Assembly: GCF_900637195.1 (NCBI RefSeq)
Contig: NZ_LR134356.1
Coordinates: forward strand, 1,984,001 to 2,048,000
DNA: 64,000 nt
From: Mycolicibacterium aurum
Lineage (GTDB): Bacteria > Actinomycetota > Actinomycetes > Mycobacteriales > Mycobacteriaceae
Reading direction: 5' to 3'
Within the stretch, counting starts at the first letter, position 1. Each line of letters starts with the position of its first letter. The notes beneath the pieces are model-generated. The model did not search any database. It saw nothing but the letters and a program-made list of their open reading frames with translations, and had not been told where the DNA came from. Shown in pieces: positions 44,411 to 57,523 of this stretch. Both the position numbers and the translations under genes were made by a program.

Positions 44411-45456
44411 GTGGCGCAACATCTTTCACCTCCATTCCGATCGTCGACATCGGCGGTCTGCAGTCGACGGTCGCCGGGGACCGTGACCGGGTTGCCGCCG
44501 AGCTGGGTGCGGCAGCACGCGACGTCGGGTTCTTCTACGTCAGCGGGACGGGTATCGACGAGGCGCTGTTCGAGCGGATGCTGGCGGCGACCAGACAGTT
44601 CTTCGCGCTGCCGCTGGAGGAGAAGATGCGCAGCTACATCGGCCTGTCGAGGTGTCACCGCGGGTACGTGCCGGTCGGGGAAGAGGGCGTGGAGACCGGC
44701 ACCCCGGACGTGAAGGAGGCGTTCGACACCGCGCTGGATCTGCCCGACGACGATCCCGACTACCTGGCGGGCAACCCGATGCTCGGCCCCAACACCTGGC
44801 CGGAACTCGACGGTTTCGCCGAGGCGGTCACGGCCTACTACGACGCGGTGCTCGCTGTGGGCCATCGACTCCTGCGGGCGTTCGCGGTGGCACTCGGCGA
44901 AGATCCCGACGTCTTCTCCCGGCACGCCACCAAGACACCGAGCCAGTTACGGCTGGTGCATTACCCGTACAACCCGGACGCCGCGGATGTTCTCGGGATC
45001 GGCGCCCATACCGACTACGAGTGCTTCACGTTGCTCAAGCCGACGGGCCCGGGACTGGAGGTGCTCAACGGTGCCGGTGAGTGGATCGACGTGCCGCCGA
45101 TGCCCGGGACGTATGTGGTCAACATCGGTGATCTGCTGGAGCTGTGGACCAATGGTGCGTTCGTTGCGACCAGCCACCGGGTGCGCAAGGTGGTCGAGGA
45201 GCGCTATTCGTTCCCGTTGTTCTTCAATGTCGACTACGACACCGAGGTCAGACCACTGCCGCAATTCGTGCCCGCCGGCGCCGCAGAGCGGCCTGCGCTT
45301 CGGGCGGGGGAGCACCTGTTCGCCCAAACCGCGCAGACCTTCCGGTATCTGCGGGACCGCGTCGACTCGGGGGAGCTGGTATTGCCCGACGGCGCGCTCC
45401 AGACAGGGCAGTTCGGCCAGCAGGCCATCCACGGGGCAGGGCAGCAGGTCAGTTGA
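44407..45456 (+). CDS. 2-oxoglutarate/Fe(II)-dependent oxygenase (isopenicillin N synthase-like)
   Basis: A 349-aa member of the IPNS/ACC-oxidase-like family. Iron ligands: His201 and Asp203 in HTDYECFTLL and His257 in ATSHRV; the 2-oxoglutarate salt bridge Arg266-x-Ser268 in RYSFPLFF. The N-terminal IPIVDIGGL and GFFYVSGTGI are typical. Some members hydroxylate guanidino or amino acid substrates. It would generate an oxygenated product from an imported nitrogen compound, but nothing specific can be deduced. It is the last gene of the operon and overlaps fecB by 8 bp convergently. Confidence 0.92.
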   Translation: MSGATSFTSIPIVDIGGLQSTVAGDRDRVAAELGAAARDVGFFYVSGTGIDEALFERMLAATRQFFALPLEEKMRSYIGLSRCHRGYVPVGEEGVETGTPDVKEAFDTALDLPDDDPDYLAGNPMLGPNTWPELDGFAEAVTAYYDAVLAVGHRLLRAFAVALGEDPDVFSRHATKTPSQLRLVHYPYNPDAADVLGIGAHTDYECFTLLKPTGPGLEVLNGAGEWIDVPPMPGTYVVNIGDLLELWTNGAFVATSHRVRKVVEERYSFPLFFNVDYDTEVRPLPQFVPAGAAERPALRAGEHLFAQTAQTFRYLRDRVDSGELVLPDGALQTGQFGQQAIHGAGQQVS

Positions 45457-46600
45457 TCGGGGAGTTGACCCAGCGCAGGTCAGCCAGTATCCCGCGCGCC
45501 GCGACGATATTGCCCGGCTCGCCGTCGCCGTGCCAGACCTCGTTGTTCACCGCGAACACGCGGTTGTCGCGGTTGGCCGACAACCGCCGCCAGGCGTCGC
45601 CGTCCATCACCTTGGGTGCGCGTTCGCGCGCCTCGGCCGTGGCGAAGGACACGTAGACGACGTCGCCCTCGGCGATCGAGAAATCGGGTGAATTGCCCAG
45701 ATCCTCGTCGGTGATGCCCACCTCGACGTAGGGCTTGTCGGAAAACCGTTGCGCCGCAGGACGATCCACCCCTACGTCGGCGAGCACGCTGCCGGCGAAG
45801 TTGTCCACCCCGAAGACCCGCATCGTGGTGTCGGTGAACTGCACCACAGAGGCCTGGAAGTGCGTCGCGTCGTTGTCCTGGCCGGTCTTGGCGGCGGCCC
45901 GGTCGAACTCCTCGATCAGCGCGTCGGCGGCTGCCAGCCGTCCGGTCGCGGCCCCGACGGTGCGTAGGTTGTCCTGCCACGCCGTCCCCGGTGCACCACC
46001 GAGGACGGTGGGGGCGATGTCGGTCAGCGCAGGAAACTCCGAGGGGGTCAGAGCCACCGACCCGAGAATGAGGTCGGGGGTCGCGGCGCGGATCGCCTCG
46101 AGGTCGGGCTCGCTGCGGCTGCCTGCCGCGGGCAGGTCGTGGATGAGGGTGCCGAGGTAGGACGGCTGCGTGTCGGACCCGTCGGTGGTGGCCGCGACCA
46201 CGATGCGGGACTGCAGCCCCAGCGCGCACAGTGCGTCGAGTTGGTCGACCGACAGCACGGCGATGCGCTGCGGATCCGCGCGCACCAGCGTCATGTCCGG
46301 GATCGGCGGCGAGACGCCGTGGCCCACCGCGTTGCGGACCTCACGGTCGGGTGGACCCTCGTCGAGTCGCGCGGGTTCCGGCGCACAGGACTCGTCGGGT
46401 CGTCGGTCGTTGCCGAGAACCCCGGCGTTCGCGATGCGGGTGGTGCTGGTCACGAGGGTGCCCTCGCCACCGGTTCCGGTGCCGGATGGCTCGCCCGACG
46501 AGCCGCATGCGCCGAGTGCGACGGCGACGACCGTCCCCAGCGCGGCCAGGCCCGCTGACCGGGAGGCCCTGCGGCCCGCCCGGGCTCCGGTGATCAGCAC
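45449..46600 (-). CDS. fecB: Iron-siderophore-binding lipoprotein FecB
   Basis: A 383-aa periplasmic-binding lipoprotein, lipobox LGAC (Cys32). Family signature segments RIAVLSVDQLDALCALG, DLILGSVALTPSEFPALTDIAPTV and WRRLSANRDNRVFAVNNEVWH. M. tuberculosis FecB (Rv3044) binds siderophore or heme. GTG 46600 is chosen because TACGGT (46607-46612 on the minus strand) ends 6 nt upstream, a leaderless pattern. It is divergent from ctaD. Confidence 0.93.
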   Translation of the reverse strand: MLITGARAGRRASRSAGLAALGTVVAVALGACGSSGEPSGTGTGGEGTLVTSTTRIANAGVLGNDRRPDESCAPEPARLDEGPPDREVRNAVGHGVSPPIPDMTLVRADPQRIAVLSVDQLDALCALGLQSRIVVAATTDGSDTQPSYLGTLIHDLPAAGSRSEPDLEAIRAATPDLILGSVALTPSEFPALTDIAPTVLGGAPGTAWQDNLRTVGAATGRLAAADALIEEFDRAAAKTGQDNDATHFQASVVQFTDTTMRVFGVDNFAGSVLADVGVDRPAAQRFSDKPYVEVGITDEDLGNSPDFSIAEGDVVYVSFATAEARERAPKVMDGDAWRRLSANRDNRVFAVNNEVWHGDGEPGNIVAARGILADLRWVNSPIN

Positions 46601-46606
46601 GCGCCG

Positions 46607-46612
46607 ACCGTA
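46607..46612 (-). promoter_or_regulatory. -10-like element of fecB (leaderless)
   Basis: TACGGT on the minus strand with CGGCGC before the GTG at 46600. The rest of the 206-bp fecB/ctaD gap holds no motif I can name apart from a TAGGAT-like element before ctaD. Confidence 0.5.
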
Positions 46613-46785
46613 ACATCCTGGGCTTAGCACCAGGTCAGGGCACGTCGCGGGAATGATCTCGGTGTGACACGGCGCGAAATACGACCGTTTGTAGGACCAC
46701 CCCGCCTTCGGACAGGTCGGCGAGTTAGGATTCATAGCGAACCGTCGGTCTGCCGGCCGTTCGATCCGGGTAATCCGGTCAGTGA

Positions 46786-51276
<4,491 letters not shown>

Positions 51277-51292
51277 TGGGGCCAGTATTGCC

Positions 51293-51321
51293 CAACTGGC
51301 TATTGAAGGGCAAGCCAGTTG
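51293..51321. promoter_or_regulatory. Perfect 9-bp inverted repeat with 11-nt spacer, MocR operator candidate
   Basis: CAACTGGCT (51293-51301) and AGCCAGTTG (51313-51321) are exact complements. The site begins 17 bp upstream of the MocR start and ends 17 bp before the small ORF. A further partial copy (CCAGTATTG, 51282-51290) lies next to it. MocR regulators usually bind direct and inverted repeats of this size. Confidence 0.7.
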
Positions 51322-51338
51322 AGCAAGATCATGGCCAT

Positions 51339-51491
51339 ATGACTCACTGGATATCTCGACTGGGCCAGCGGCTGGCCGACCTCTACTACATGCCGTCCGT
51401 GGGCAGCGCGATCGACGAACGTGATGCCGACGCCCGCCGTATGCGCAGCGAACTCGACGCGATCCGGATGCACTTCCCGGACCATTCCTGA
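51339..51491 (+). CDS. 50-aa protein upstream of YczE
   Basis: A small, amphipathic, charged protein (MTHWISRLGQRLADLYYMPS ... ERDADARRMRSELDAIRMHF). It has no transmembrane stretch; a coiled-coil-like helix at residues 25-43 is possible. It follows the MocR palindrome and its stop overlaps the YczE start (TGATG), so it should be translated with YczE. Function unknown. Confidence 0.6.
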   Translation: MTHWISRLGQRLADLYYMPSVGSAIDERDADARRMRSELDAIRMHFPDHS

Positions 51492-52186
51492 TGGCCCGAC
51501 TCGCCGGGGCGCCACGACGCGGTGCGGCGCTGCTCCTCGGGCTGTGCGGCTATGGCCTCTCGATGGCCATGATGGTGCGGGCCGGACTGGGACTCGATCC
51601 CTGGGACGTGTTCCACCAGGGTCTCGCCGAGCGCGCCGGCATGACCATCGGGCTCGCCTCGGCGGTGGTCGGCGTCGCGGTACTGCTGGCCTGGATCCCC
51701 CTGCGCAATCGACCCGGTATCGGCACCGTCGCGAACGTCATCGTCATCGCGATCACCGTCGACCTGGCGCTGTGGGTCCTGCCGGCACCGACGTCGCTGC
51801 CGGTGCGGACCGCACTGATGATCGCCGCGGTAGTCCTCAACGCGGTCAGCACGGTGGCCTACATCGGCGCTGGACTCGGGCCCGGCCCGCGCGACGGGTT
51901 GATGACCGGCCTGGTGCGGCGGACCGGCCGGTCGGTGCGGCTGGTGCGCACCTCCATCGAGGTCTCGGTGCTCACGGTCGGTTGGCTGCTCGGCGGGACT
52001 GTCGGCGTGGGCACAGTCGTGTACGCCCTGGGCATCGGACCGCTGGTTGCGCTGTTCATCCGGCTGACGCCCGACCGGGTACTCGCGGTGAGCGGTTGGG
52101 CGGCCACGGATCGCGTCGCGGTCAACGGTGCGCGGCTGGACGAATTCGGCCCCACTACGATGAGCGGGTGCCAGTCGAGGAAGTAG
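51491..52186 (+). CDS. YczE/YyaS/YitT-family membrane protein
   Basis: A 231-aa integral membrane protein with about five hydrophobic segments. LCGYGLSMAMMVRAGLGLDPWDVFHQGLA is typical of YczE, and GAGLGPGPRDGLMTGL is the second signature. Regulated by MocR proteins in many bacteria; substrate unknown. It is translated from an ATG overlapping the small gene, and its 3' end overlaps the ABC ATPase gene by 19 nt. Confidence 0.9.
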   Translation: MARLAGAPRRGAALLLGLCGYGLSMAMMVRAGLGLDPWDVFHQGLAERAGMTIGLASAVVGVAVLLAWIPLRNRPGIGTVANVIVIAITVDLALWVLPAPTSLPVRTALMIAAVVLNAVSTVAYIGAGLGPGPRDGLMTGLVRRTGRSVRLVRTSIEVSVLTVGWLLGGTVGVGTVVYALGIGPLVALFIRLTPDRVLAVSGWAATDRVAVNGARLDEFGPTTMSGCQSRK

Positions 52187-53010
52187 AAGAGGCCGACCCC
52201 GACCTGCTGATCGACTTCGCCAAAGTCAGTCTGCGCCGCAACGGGCGGCTGCTGGTGGGTCCGGTGACCTGGTCGGTGGAACTCGATGAGCGCTGGGTGA
52301 TCATCGGCCCCAACGGCGCGGGCAAGACCTCGCTGCTGCGGATGGCCGCCGCCATGGAGCATCCGTCCTCGGGCACGGCCTACGTGCTCGGGGAGCGGCT
52401 CGGCAGGGTCGATATGTCCGAACTGCGTTCCCGGATCGGCCTCAGCAGCGCCGCGCTGTCGCAGCGCGTGCCCGACGACGAGGTGGTCCGCGACGTCGTG
52501 GTGTCCGCCGGCTACGCCGTCATGGGGCGGTGGCGCGAGAAGTACGACGACGTCGACTACCACCAGGCAGTCGACATGCTGGAGAGCATCGGTGCCGAAC
52601 ACCTCGCCGACCGCACCTTCGGCACGCTGTCCGAAGGCGAGCGCAAGCGCGTGCTGATCGCCCGTGCACTGATGACCGACCCGGAACTGTTGCTGCTGGA
52701 CGAGCCGGCGGCCGGGCTCGATCTCGGCGGCCGCGAAGAACTCGTCGCCCGGATGAGCGATCTGGCCGCCGATCCGGACGCCCCGGCGCTGGTGCTGGTG
52801 ACCCACCACGTCGAGGAGATCCCGCCCGGGTTCTCCCACTGCCTGATCCTGTCCGAGGGCACGGTGGTCGATTCCGGCCTGCTGACCGACGTGTTGACCG
52901 CCGAGAATCTCTCTGCGGCGTTCGGGCAGTCGATCGCGCTGGATGTGATCGACGGACGGTACTTCGCGCGCCGCAGCCGCAGCCGCGCCGCACACAGGAG
53001 GCGACAGTGA
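52168..53010 (+). CDS. ABC transporter ATPase subunit (Rv3041c-like)
   Basis: A 280-aa cytosolic ATPase of the ModF/YjeF-like ABC class: Walker [11 protein letters not shown]-loop region, signature LSEGERKRV, Walker [13 protein letters not shown] and switch His in THHVEEI. No membrane partner is next to it. TACGAT at 52156-52161 lies 6 nt before GTG 52168, so it likely has a leaderless promoter within yczE. GTGA overlap with the Nudix gene follows. Confidence 0.93.
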   Translation: MPVEEVEEADPDLLIDFAKVSLRRNGRLLVGPVTWSVELDERWVIIGPNGAGKTSLLRMAAAMEHPSSGTAYVLGERLGRVDMSELRSRIGLSSAALSQRVPDDEVVRDVVVSAGYAVMGRWREKYDDVDYHQAVDMLESIGAEHLADRTFGTLSEGERKRVLIARALMTDPELLLLDEPAAGLDLGGREELVARMSDLAADPDAPALVLVTHHVEEIPPGFSHCLILSEGTVVDSGLLTDVLTAENLSAAFGQSIALDVIDGRYFARRSRSRAAHRRRQ

Positions 53011-53855
53011 GCGAATCACCCACGGTGACCGACCCGTTGGTGCCCCGGCCGGCCGCGACGGTGATGCTGGTCCGGGACGGCGCGGGCGCGGGCATCGAGA
53101 TCTTCCTGATGCGCAGGCACTCGGCGATGGACTTCGTGGCCGGCGTCATGGTCTTTCCGGGTGGGGGAGTCGACAACCGGGACCGCAACGCCGACGTCGC
53201 CTGGCACGGTCCCGACCGGAACTGGTGGGCCGGCCGCTTCGGCGTGGACGCCGAGCTGGCCGAGGCCTTGGTGTGCGCAGCGGCGCGGGAGACCTTCGAA
53301 GAGTGCGGGGTGCTGTTCGCCGGTTCGGCCGACGATCCCGACCTCCTCGTCGACGACGCCTCGGTGTACCGCGACCAGCGGGCCGCGCTGGAGGACAAGT
53401 CACTGTCGTTCGGGGAGTTCCTGCGTTCGGAGAAGCTGGTGCTGCGGGCCGACCTGTTGCGGCCGTGGGCGAACTGGGTGACCCCGAAGGAGGAGCGCAC
53501 CCGCCGCTACGACACGTTCTTCTTCGTGGGCGCGCTGCCGCAGGGGCAGCGCGCCGACGGCGACAACACCGAAACCGACAAGGCCGGCTGGGTCACCCCG
53601 CAGTCGGCCCTCGACGACTTCGCCGACGGCCGGAGCTTTCTGCTGCCGCCGACCTGGACGCAGCTCGATGCCCTCAACGGGCGGACGGTGGCCGAAGTCC
53701 TCGCCGTGGAGCGCAAGATCGTGGCGATCGAACCGTCGCTCGAGGCGAAGCGGGGCGGAAACTGGGAGATCGAATTCTTCAACAGCGACCGTTACAACGA
53801 AGCACGCAACCGGCGCGCGCCCCAGGGCTACACCGACGGGGCGCCTCTCGCGTGA
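53007..53855 (+). CDS. Nudix hydrolase (Rv3040c-like)
   Basis: A 282-aa protein with the N-terminal [11 protein letters not shown] and a Nudix box whose core is [12 protein letters not shown]. The C-terminal part is helical, resembling the acyl-CoA-type NUDT19-like pyrophosphatases ([19 protein letters not shown]). GTG 53007 overlaps the ABC gene stop; GTGA with the next gene. Substrate perhaps a CoA derivative. Confidence 0.92.
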   Translation: MSESPTVTDPLVPRPAATVMLVRDGAGAGIEIFLMRRHSAMDFVAGVMVFPGGGVDNRDRNADVAWHGPDRNWWAGRFGVDAELAEALVCAAARETFEECGVLFAGSADDPDLLVDDASVYRDQRAALEDKSLSFGEFLRSEKLVLRADLLRPWANWVTPKEERTRRYDTFFFVGALPQGQRADGDNTETDKAGWVTPQSALDDFADGRSFLLPPTWTQLDALNGRTVAEVLAVERKIVAIEPSLEAKRGGNWEIEFFNSDRYNEARNRRAPQGYTDGAPLA

Positions 53856-54517
53856 GGGAGTTCGTCGCCGTCCTCACTCCCGACGCCGCCGTCCTTCCCG
53901 AGAACGGGCGCAGCGTCGCGACGCTGCTGCTGTCGCGGCCGCCGACGAACACGCTGACCCGGCAGGCGTGCCGGGAGATCACCGAAGCCGCCGCGGAACT
54001 CGGCACGCGCGACGACGTCGTCGCCGTGATCGTGTACGGCGGCCACGAGATCTTCTCTGCCGGCGAGGACATGCCCGAGTTGCAGACCCTCAGCGCCGAC
54101 GAGGCCGCCACCGCCGCCCGGGTGTGCGCCGACGCCGTCGCGGCACTGGCCGCGCTGCCGAAGCCGACCGTCGCGGCGATCACCGGGTACGCACTGGGTG
54201 CCGGCCTGACCCTCGCCCTCGCCGCCGACTGGCGCGTCAGCGGCGACAACGCGAAGTTCGGCGCGACCGAGATCCTGGCGGGACTGCCACCGGCCGGCGG
54301 GGGCGCGACCCGGCTGGCCGCCGCCGTCGGCGAGAGCAAGGCCAGGGACATGGTGTTCAGCGGGCGTTTCGTCGACGCCCGCGAAGCCCTGGAGCTCGGG
54401 CTGATCGACCAGATGGTGGCTCCCGACGGGGTGTACGACGCGGCGCTCACCTGGGCCAGCCGGTTTCTGGAGTACCCGCCGGAGGCGTTGAGCGCGGCGA
54501 AGGCGTCGTTCGGATAG
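53852..54517 (+). CDS. echA17: Enoyl-CoA hydratase-family protein EchA17, C-terminally short
   Basis: A 221-aa crotonase fold. SAGEDMPEL forms part of the oxyanion site and [15 protein letters not shown] the region of one catalytic Glu. In the place of GGGCELA the sequence reads [13 protein letters not shown], so the other catalytic Glu is absent, as I recall for M. tuberculosis EchA17. The protein stops at [11 protein letters not shown], about 30 residues before the usual crotonase C-terminus, and only 26 bp later the next gene begins. The tail helix that closes the active site or helps trimerise seems lost. Confidence 0.88.
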   Translation: MREFVAVLTPDAAVLPENGRSVATLLLSRPPTNTLTRQACREITEAAAELGTRDDVVAVIVYGGHEIFSAGEDMPELQTLSADEAATAARVCADAVAALAALPKPTVAAITGYALGAGLTLALAADWRVSGDNAKFGATEILAGLPPAGGGATRLAAAVGESKARDMVFSGRFVDAREALELGLIDQMVAPDGVYDAALTWASRFLEYPPEALSAAKASFG

Positions 54518-54543
54518 CCGGAGCGCACGTTAGGCTGCCCTGC

Positions 54544-55542
54544 ATGACGGAAACGAAGGAACCCGGCGCTTACCCTGATGTCGCCGTCCCGGCTCCGACG
54601 CCCCACGCCACCGAGGAACAGGTCGAGGCGGCCAGGCACGACACCAAGCTGGCGCAGGTCCTCTACCACGACTGGGAAGCCGAGAGCTACGACGACAAGT
54701 GGTCGATCTCCTACGACCAGCGCTGCGTCGAGTACGCCCGCAGCCGCTTCGACGCGATCGTTCCCGACCAGGTGCAGCGCGAACTGCCCTACGACAGGGC
54801 TCTGGAGCTGGGCTGCGGTACGGGGTTCTTCCTCCTGAATCTCATCCAGTCCGGCGTTGCGCGGCGTGGATCGGTGACCGATCTGTCGCCGGGGATGGTG
54901 AAGGTGGCCACCCGAAACGGCCAGTCGCTCGGGCTGGACATCGACGGCCGCGTGGCCGACGCCGAGGGCATCCCCTACGAGGACAACAGCTTCGACCTGG
55001 TGGTCGGGCACGCCGTGCTGCATCACATCCCCGACGTCGAGTTGTCGCTGAGCGAAGTGGTGCGCGTCCTCAAGCCCGGAGGGCGGTTCGTCTTCGCCGG
55101 TGAACCGACCACGGTCGGCAACGCCTACGCACGTCGGCTCGCCGATCTCACCTGGAAGACGACCGTCGCGGCGATGAAGCTGCCCGGACTGAGCAGCTGG
55201 CGCCGCCCACAGGCCGAGCTCGACGAGAACTCCCGGGCCGCCGCACTGGAGTGGATCGTCGACCTGCACACGTTCGATCCGGCCGACCTGGAGACGATGG
55301 CGCGCAACGCTGGCGCGGTCGAGGTGGAGACCGCCACCGACGAGTTCACCGCGGCGATGCTGGGCTGGCCGGTCCGGACGTTCGAGTCCACGGTGCCGCC
55401 GGGCAAACTCGGCTGGGGCTGGGCGAAGTTCGCCTTCGGTGGCTGGACGACGCTGAGCTGGGTGGACGAGAACCTCTGGCGCCACGTCGTGCCGAAGGGC
55501 TGGTTCTACAACGTCATGATCACCGGGGTCAAGCCGTCCTAG
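54544..55542 (+). CDS. Class I SAM-dependent methyltransferase (Rv3038c-like)
   Basis: A 332-aa methyltransferase. SAM motif LELGCGTGFFLL, acidic motif PYEDNSFDLVVGHAVLHHI, and motif III VLKPGGRFVFAGEP. TAGGCT at 54531-54536 is 7 nt before ATG 54544 (leaderless). A C-terminal extension with WGWAKFAFGGW may bind membrane or substrate. Position matches Rv3038c. Confidence 0.92.
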   Translation: MTETKEPGAYPDVAVPAPTPHATEEQVEAARHDTKLAQVLYHDWEAESYDDKWSISYDQRCVEYARSRFDAIVPDQVQRELPYDRALELGCGTGFFLLNLIQSGVARRGSVTDLSPGMVKVATRNGQSLGLDIDGRVADAEGIPYEDNSFDLVVGHAVLHHIPDVELSLSEVVRVLKPGGRFVFAGEPTTVGNAYARRLADLTWKTTVAAMKLPGLSSWRRPQAELDENSRAAALEWIVDLHTFDPADLETMARNAGAVEVETATDEFTAAMLGWPVRTFESTVPPGKLGWGWAKFAFGGWTTLSWVDENLWRHVVPKGWFYNVMITGVKPS

Positions 55543-55559
55543 AGTTCGGTCTCGACGAT

Positions 55560-56714
55560 GTGAGCTATCTGCGCGGCGACGCGGGACGGCAGGCGCTGGC
55601 CGAGGTCGACCGGTACCGGCTGACCGAGTCCACGCTGATTGCGGACATCGCCTCGGTGCGTAGGGATTTCGGCGATCGCTCGGCTCTGCTCGTGGAGACG
55701 GTGAAGCTGCGCCGCAAAGCGGCGGGCAAGTTCGCCGACGCCGCCGACTGGCTGTTCACCGACGAGGCGCTGCAGCAGGCGACGGCGGCGCCGGTCGCCG
55801 AGCATCGGGCCCGCCGGCTGGCGGGTGCCATCGTGCACGACGCGACCTGCTCGATCGGTACCGAGCTTGCTGCACTTCGCTATTGGGCGGGCTTCACGTT
55901 GGGCAGCGACATCGACCCGGTGCGTCTTTCGATGGCGCAGCACAATCTCGGGCTGAGCGGGCCACCGGTCGCGCTATGCCGGGCGGATGCGCTGCGGTCC
56001 ATCACCACCGATGCCGTCGTCCTCGTCGACCCGGCCCGCCGCAGTGGCTCGAGGCGCCGGTTCGACCCGCGGGCCTACGTGCCGCCGCTCGACGAGCTGC
56101 TCGATGTGCTGCGTCCCCGCTCCTACGTTGTGAAGTGTTCTCCCGGAATCGATTTCGCAGTTCTCGAGCAGCTGGGTTTCGACGGCGAGATCGAGGTGAC
56201 GTCGCTGGCGGGCAGCGTTCGTGAAGCGTGCCTGTGGTCGCGGAGGCTGTCCGGCGACGGAGTGCGGCGCCGGGCGACGTTGCTCGACACCGGCGAGGAG
56301 GTGACCGACTCGGCGCCCGACGACTGTGGGGTGGCACCGGTGGGCAGGTGGATCGTGGACCCCGACGGCGCAGTGGTGCGGTCCGGGCTGGTGCGCCACT
56401 ATGCGGTCCGTCACGGTCTGTGGCAGCTCGACCCCGACATCGCGTATCTGTCCGGTGACCGCCTGCCCGACGGGGTGCGCGGTTTCGAGGTGTTCGAACA
56501 GCTGCCGTTCAGCGAACGCCACCTGCGCCAAGCGCTTTCGGCCCTCGCGGTCGGCGCCGCGGAGATCTTGGTTCGCGGCGTCGACGTCGATCCCGACGCC
56601 CTGCGCACGCGGTTGCGCCTGCGTGGGCCGGCGCACGTGACGGTGGTCATCGCCCGGCTTGGGACCGGGACGGCCGGTCGGGCGACGGCTTTCTTGTGCC
56701 GGCCGTCACGCTGA
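55560..56714 (+). CDS. THUMP-like/class I methyltransferase-fold protein (Rv3037c-like)
   Basis: A 384-aa protein with a Rossmann-type core: HDATCSIGTELAAL, GSDIDPVRLSMAQHNL, VVLVDPARRSGSRRRFDP and the C-terminal AEILVRGVDVDPDALR (THUMP-like domain). Matches Rv3037c. The start is doubtful: GTG 55560 is the nearest start codon, but the frame is open back into the previous gene and the residues EFGLDDV before it look conserved, so a non-standard start is possible. Confidence 0.85.
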   Translation: MSYLRGDAGRQALAEVDRYRLTESTLIADIASVRRDFGDRSALLVETVKLRRKAAGKFADAADWLFTDEALQQATAAPVAEHRARRLAGAIVHDATCSIGTELAALRYWAGFTLGSDIDPVRLSMAQHNLGLSGPPVALCRADALRSITTDAVVLVDPARRSGSRRRFDPRAYVPPLDELLDVLRPRSYVVKCSPGIDFAVLEQLGFDGEIEVTSLAGSVREACLWSRRLSGDGVRRRATLLDTGEEVTDSAPDDCGVAPVGRWIVDPDGAVVRSGLVRHYAVRHGLWQLDPDIAYLSGDRLPDGVRGFEVFEQLPFSERHLRQALSALAVGAAEILVRGVDVDPDALRTRLRLRGPAHVTVVIARLGTGTAGRATAFLCRPSR

Positions 56715-56797
56715 ACGCTCACGTAGTCTTGGCGTAACGGCGCCGACACCGGCGCCGACATCTCTGTAAGAGCCCCCGATCATTGAGGACACCGACG

Positions 56798-57508
56798 ATG
56801 CGCATTCTCGCCGCTGCTGTAACGGCTGCCGGTGTCGCGGCAGGCCTGATGGCGGCGCCTACCGCCCCCGCACAGCCGGTGACGGCCACCGCCCCGTCGG
56901 CCTGTGCCGAACTCGGCGGCACGGTCGATGCCGATCAGATCTGTCTCGTCCACGCGGAGAACCCCACGTACCGACTGGATTTCACGTTCCCGGCCGACTA
57001 CCCGGACCAGCCGGCGCTGACCGCCTACCTGACCGAGACCCGTGACGGCTTCGTCAACGTCGCAGGCATGCCCGGTTCGTGGAATCTGCCCTACATCCTG
57101 GATGCGCGCGGTACCGGCTACCGGTCCGGACCCGATGACGGCGGTACGCGGAGCGTGGTGTTCGAGGTGTACCAGAACGTCGGTGGCGCGCACCCTCTGA
57201 CCTGGTTCAAAGGGTTCAACTGGGACGTCGCGAAGAAGGCTCCGATCACGTTCGACACCTTGTTCAAGAAGGACACCAAACCACTCGACGTCATTTTTCC
57301 GATCGTGCAGGCCGCGGTCTCGCGCCAGCTCGGCGTGGAGGCACCGATCTCGTTTGACGACGGCGTGAACCCGGCCAACTACCAGGAGTTCGCGATCACC
57401 GACGATTCGGTGATCTTCTTCTTCGGCCAGAGTCAGATCATGGCCGAAGCCGGCGGAGCGCTGCAGGCCACCGTCCCGCGCGCGGCGATCGCTTCGATGC
57501 TCGCCTGA
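56798..57508 (+). CDS. Secreted protein TB22.2-like (DUF3298/RsiV-like)
   Basis: A 236-aa exported protein: signal peptide of about 26 residues ending APAQP, then a beta-rich domain with YQNVGGAHPLTWFKGFNWD and TFDTLFKKDTKPLDVIFP. It matches Rv3036c. ATG 56798 has TTGAGG upstream. It probably acts at the cell wall; no catalytic motif is recognised. Confidence 0.9.
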   Translation: MRILAAAVTAAGVAAGLMAAPTAPAQPVTATAPSACAELGGTVDADQICLVHAENPTYRLDFTFPADYPDQPALTAYLTETRDGFVNVAGMPGSWNLPYILDARGTGYRSGPDDGGTRSVVFEVYQNVGGAHPLTWFKGFNWDVAKKAPITFDTLFKKDTKPLDVIFPIVQAAVSRQLGVEAPISFDDGVNPANYQEFAITDDSVIFFFGQSQIMAEAGGALQATVPRAAIASMLA

Positions 57509-57523
57509 GTCAGCCGACGGCAT

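Noticed and set aside
53852..54543. echA17 as a pseudogene
   Set aside because: The frame is intact with good core motifs and coupled start; only the tail is short, so it is kept as a CDS.
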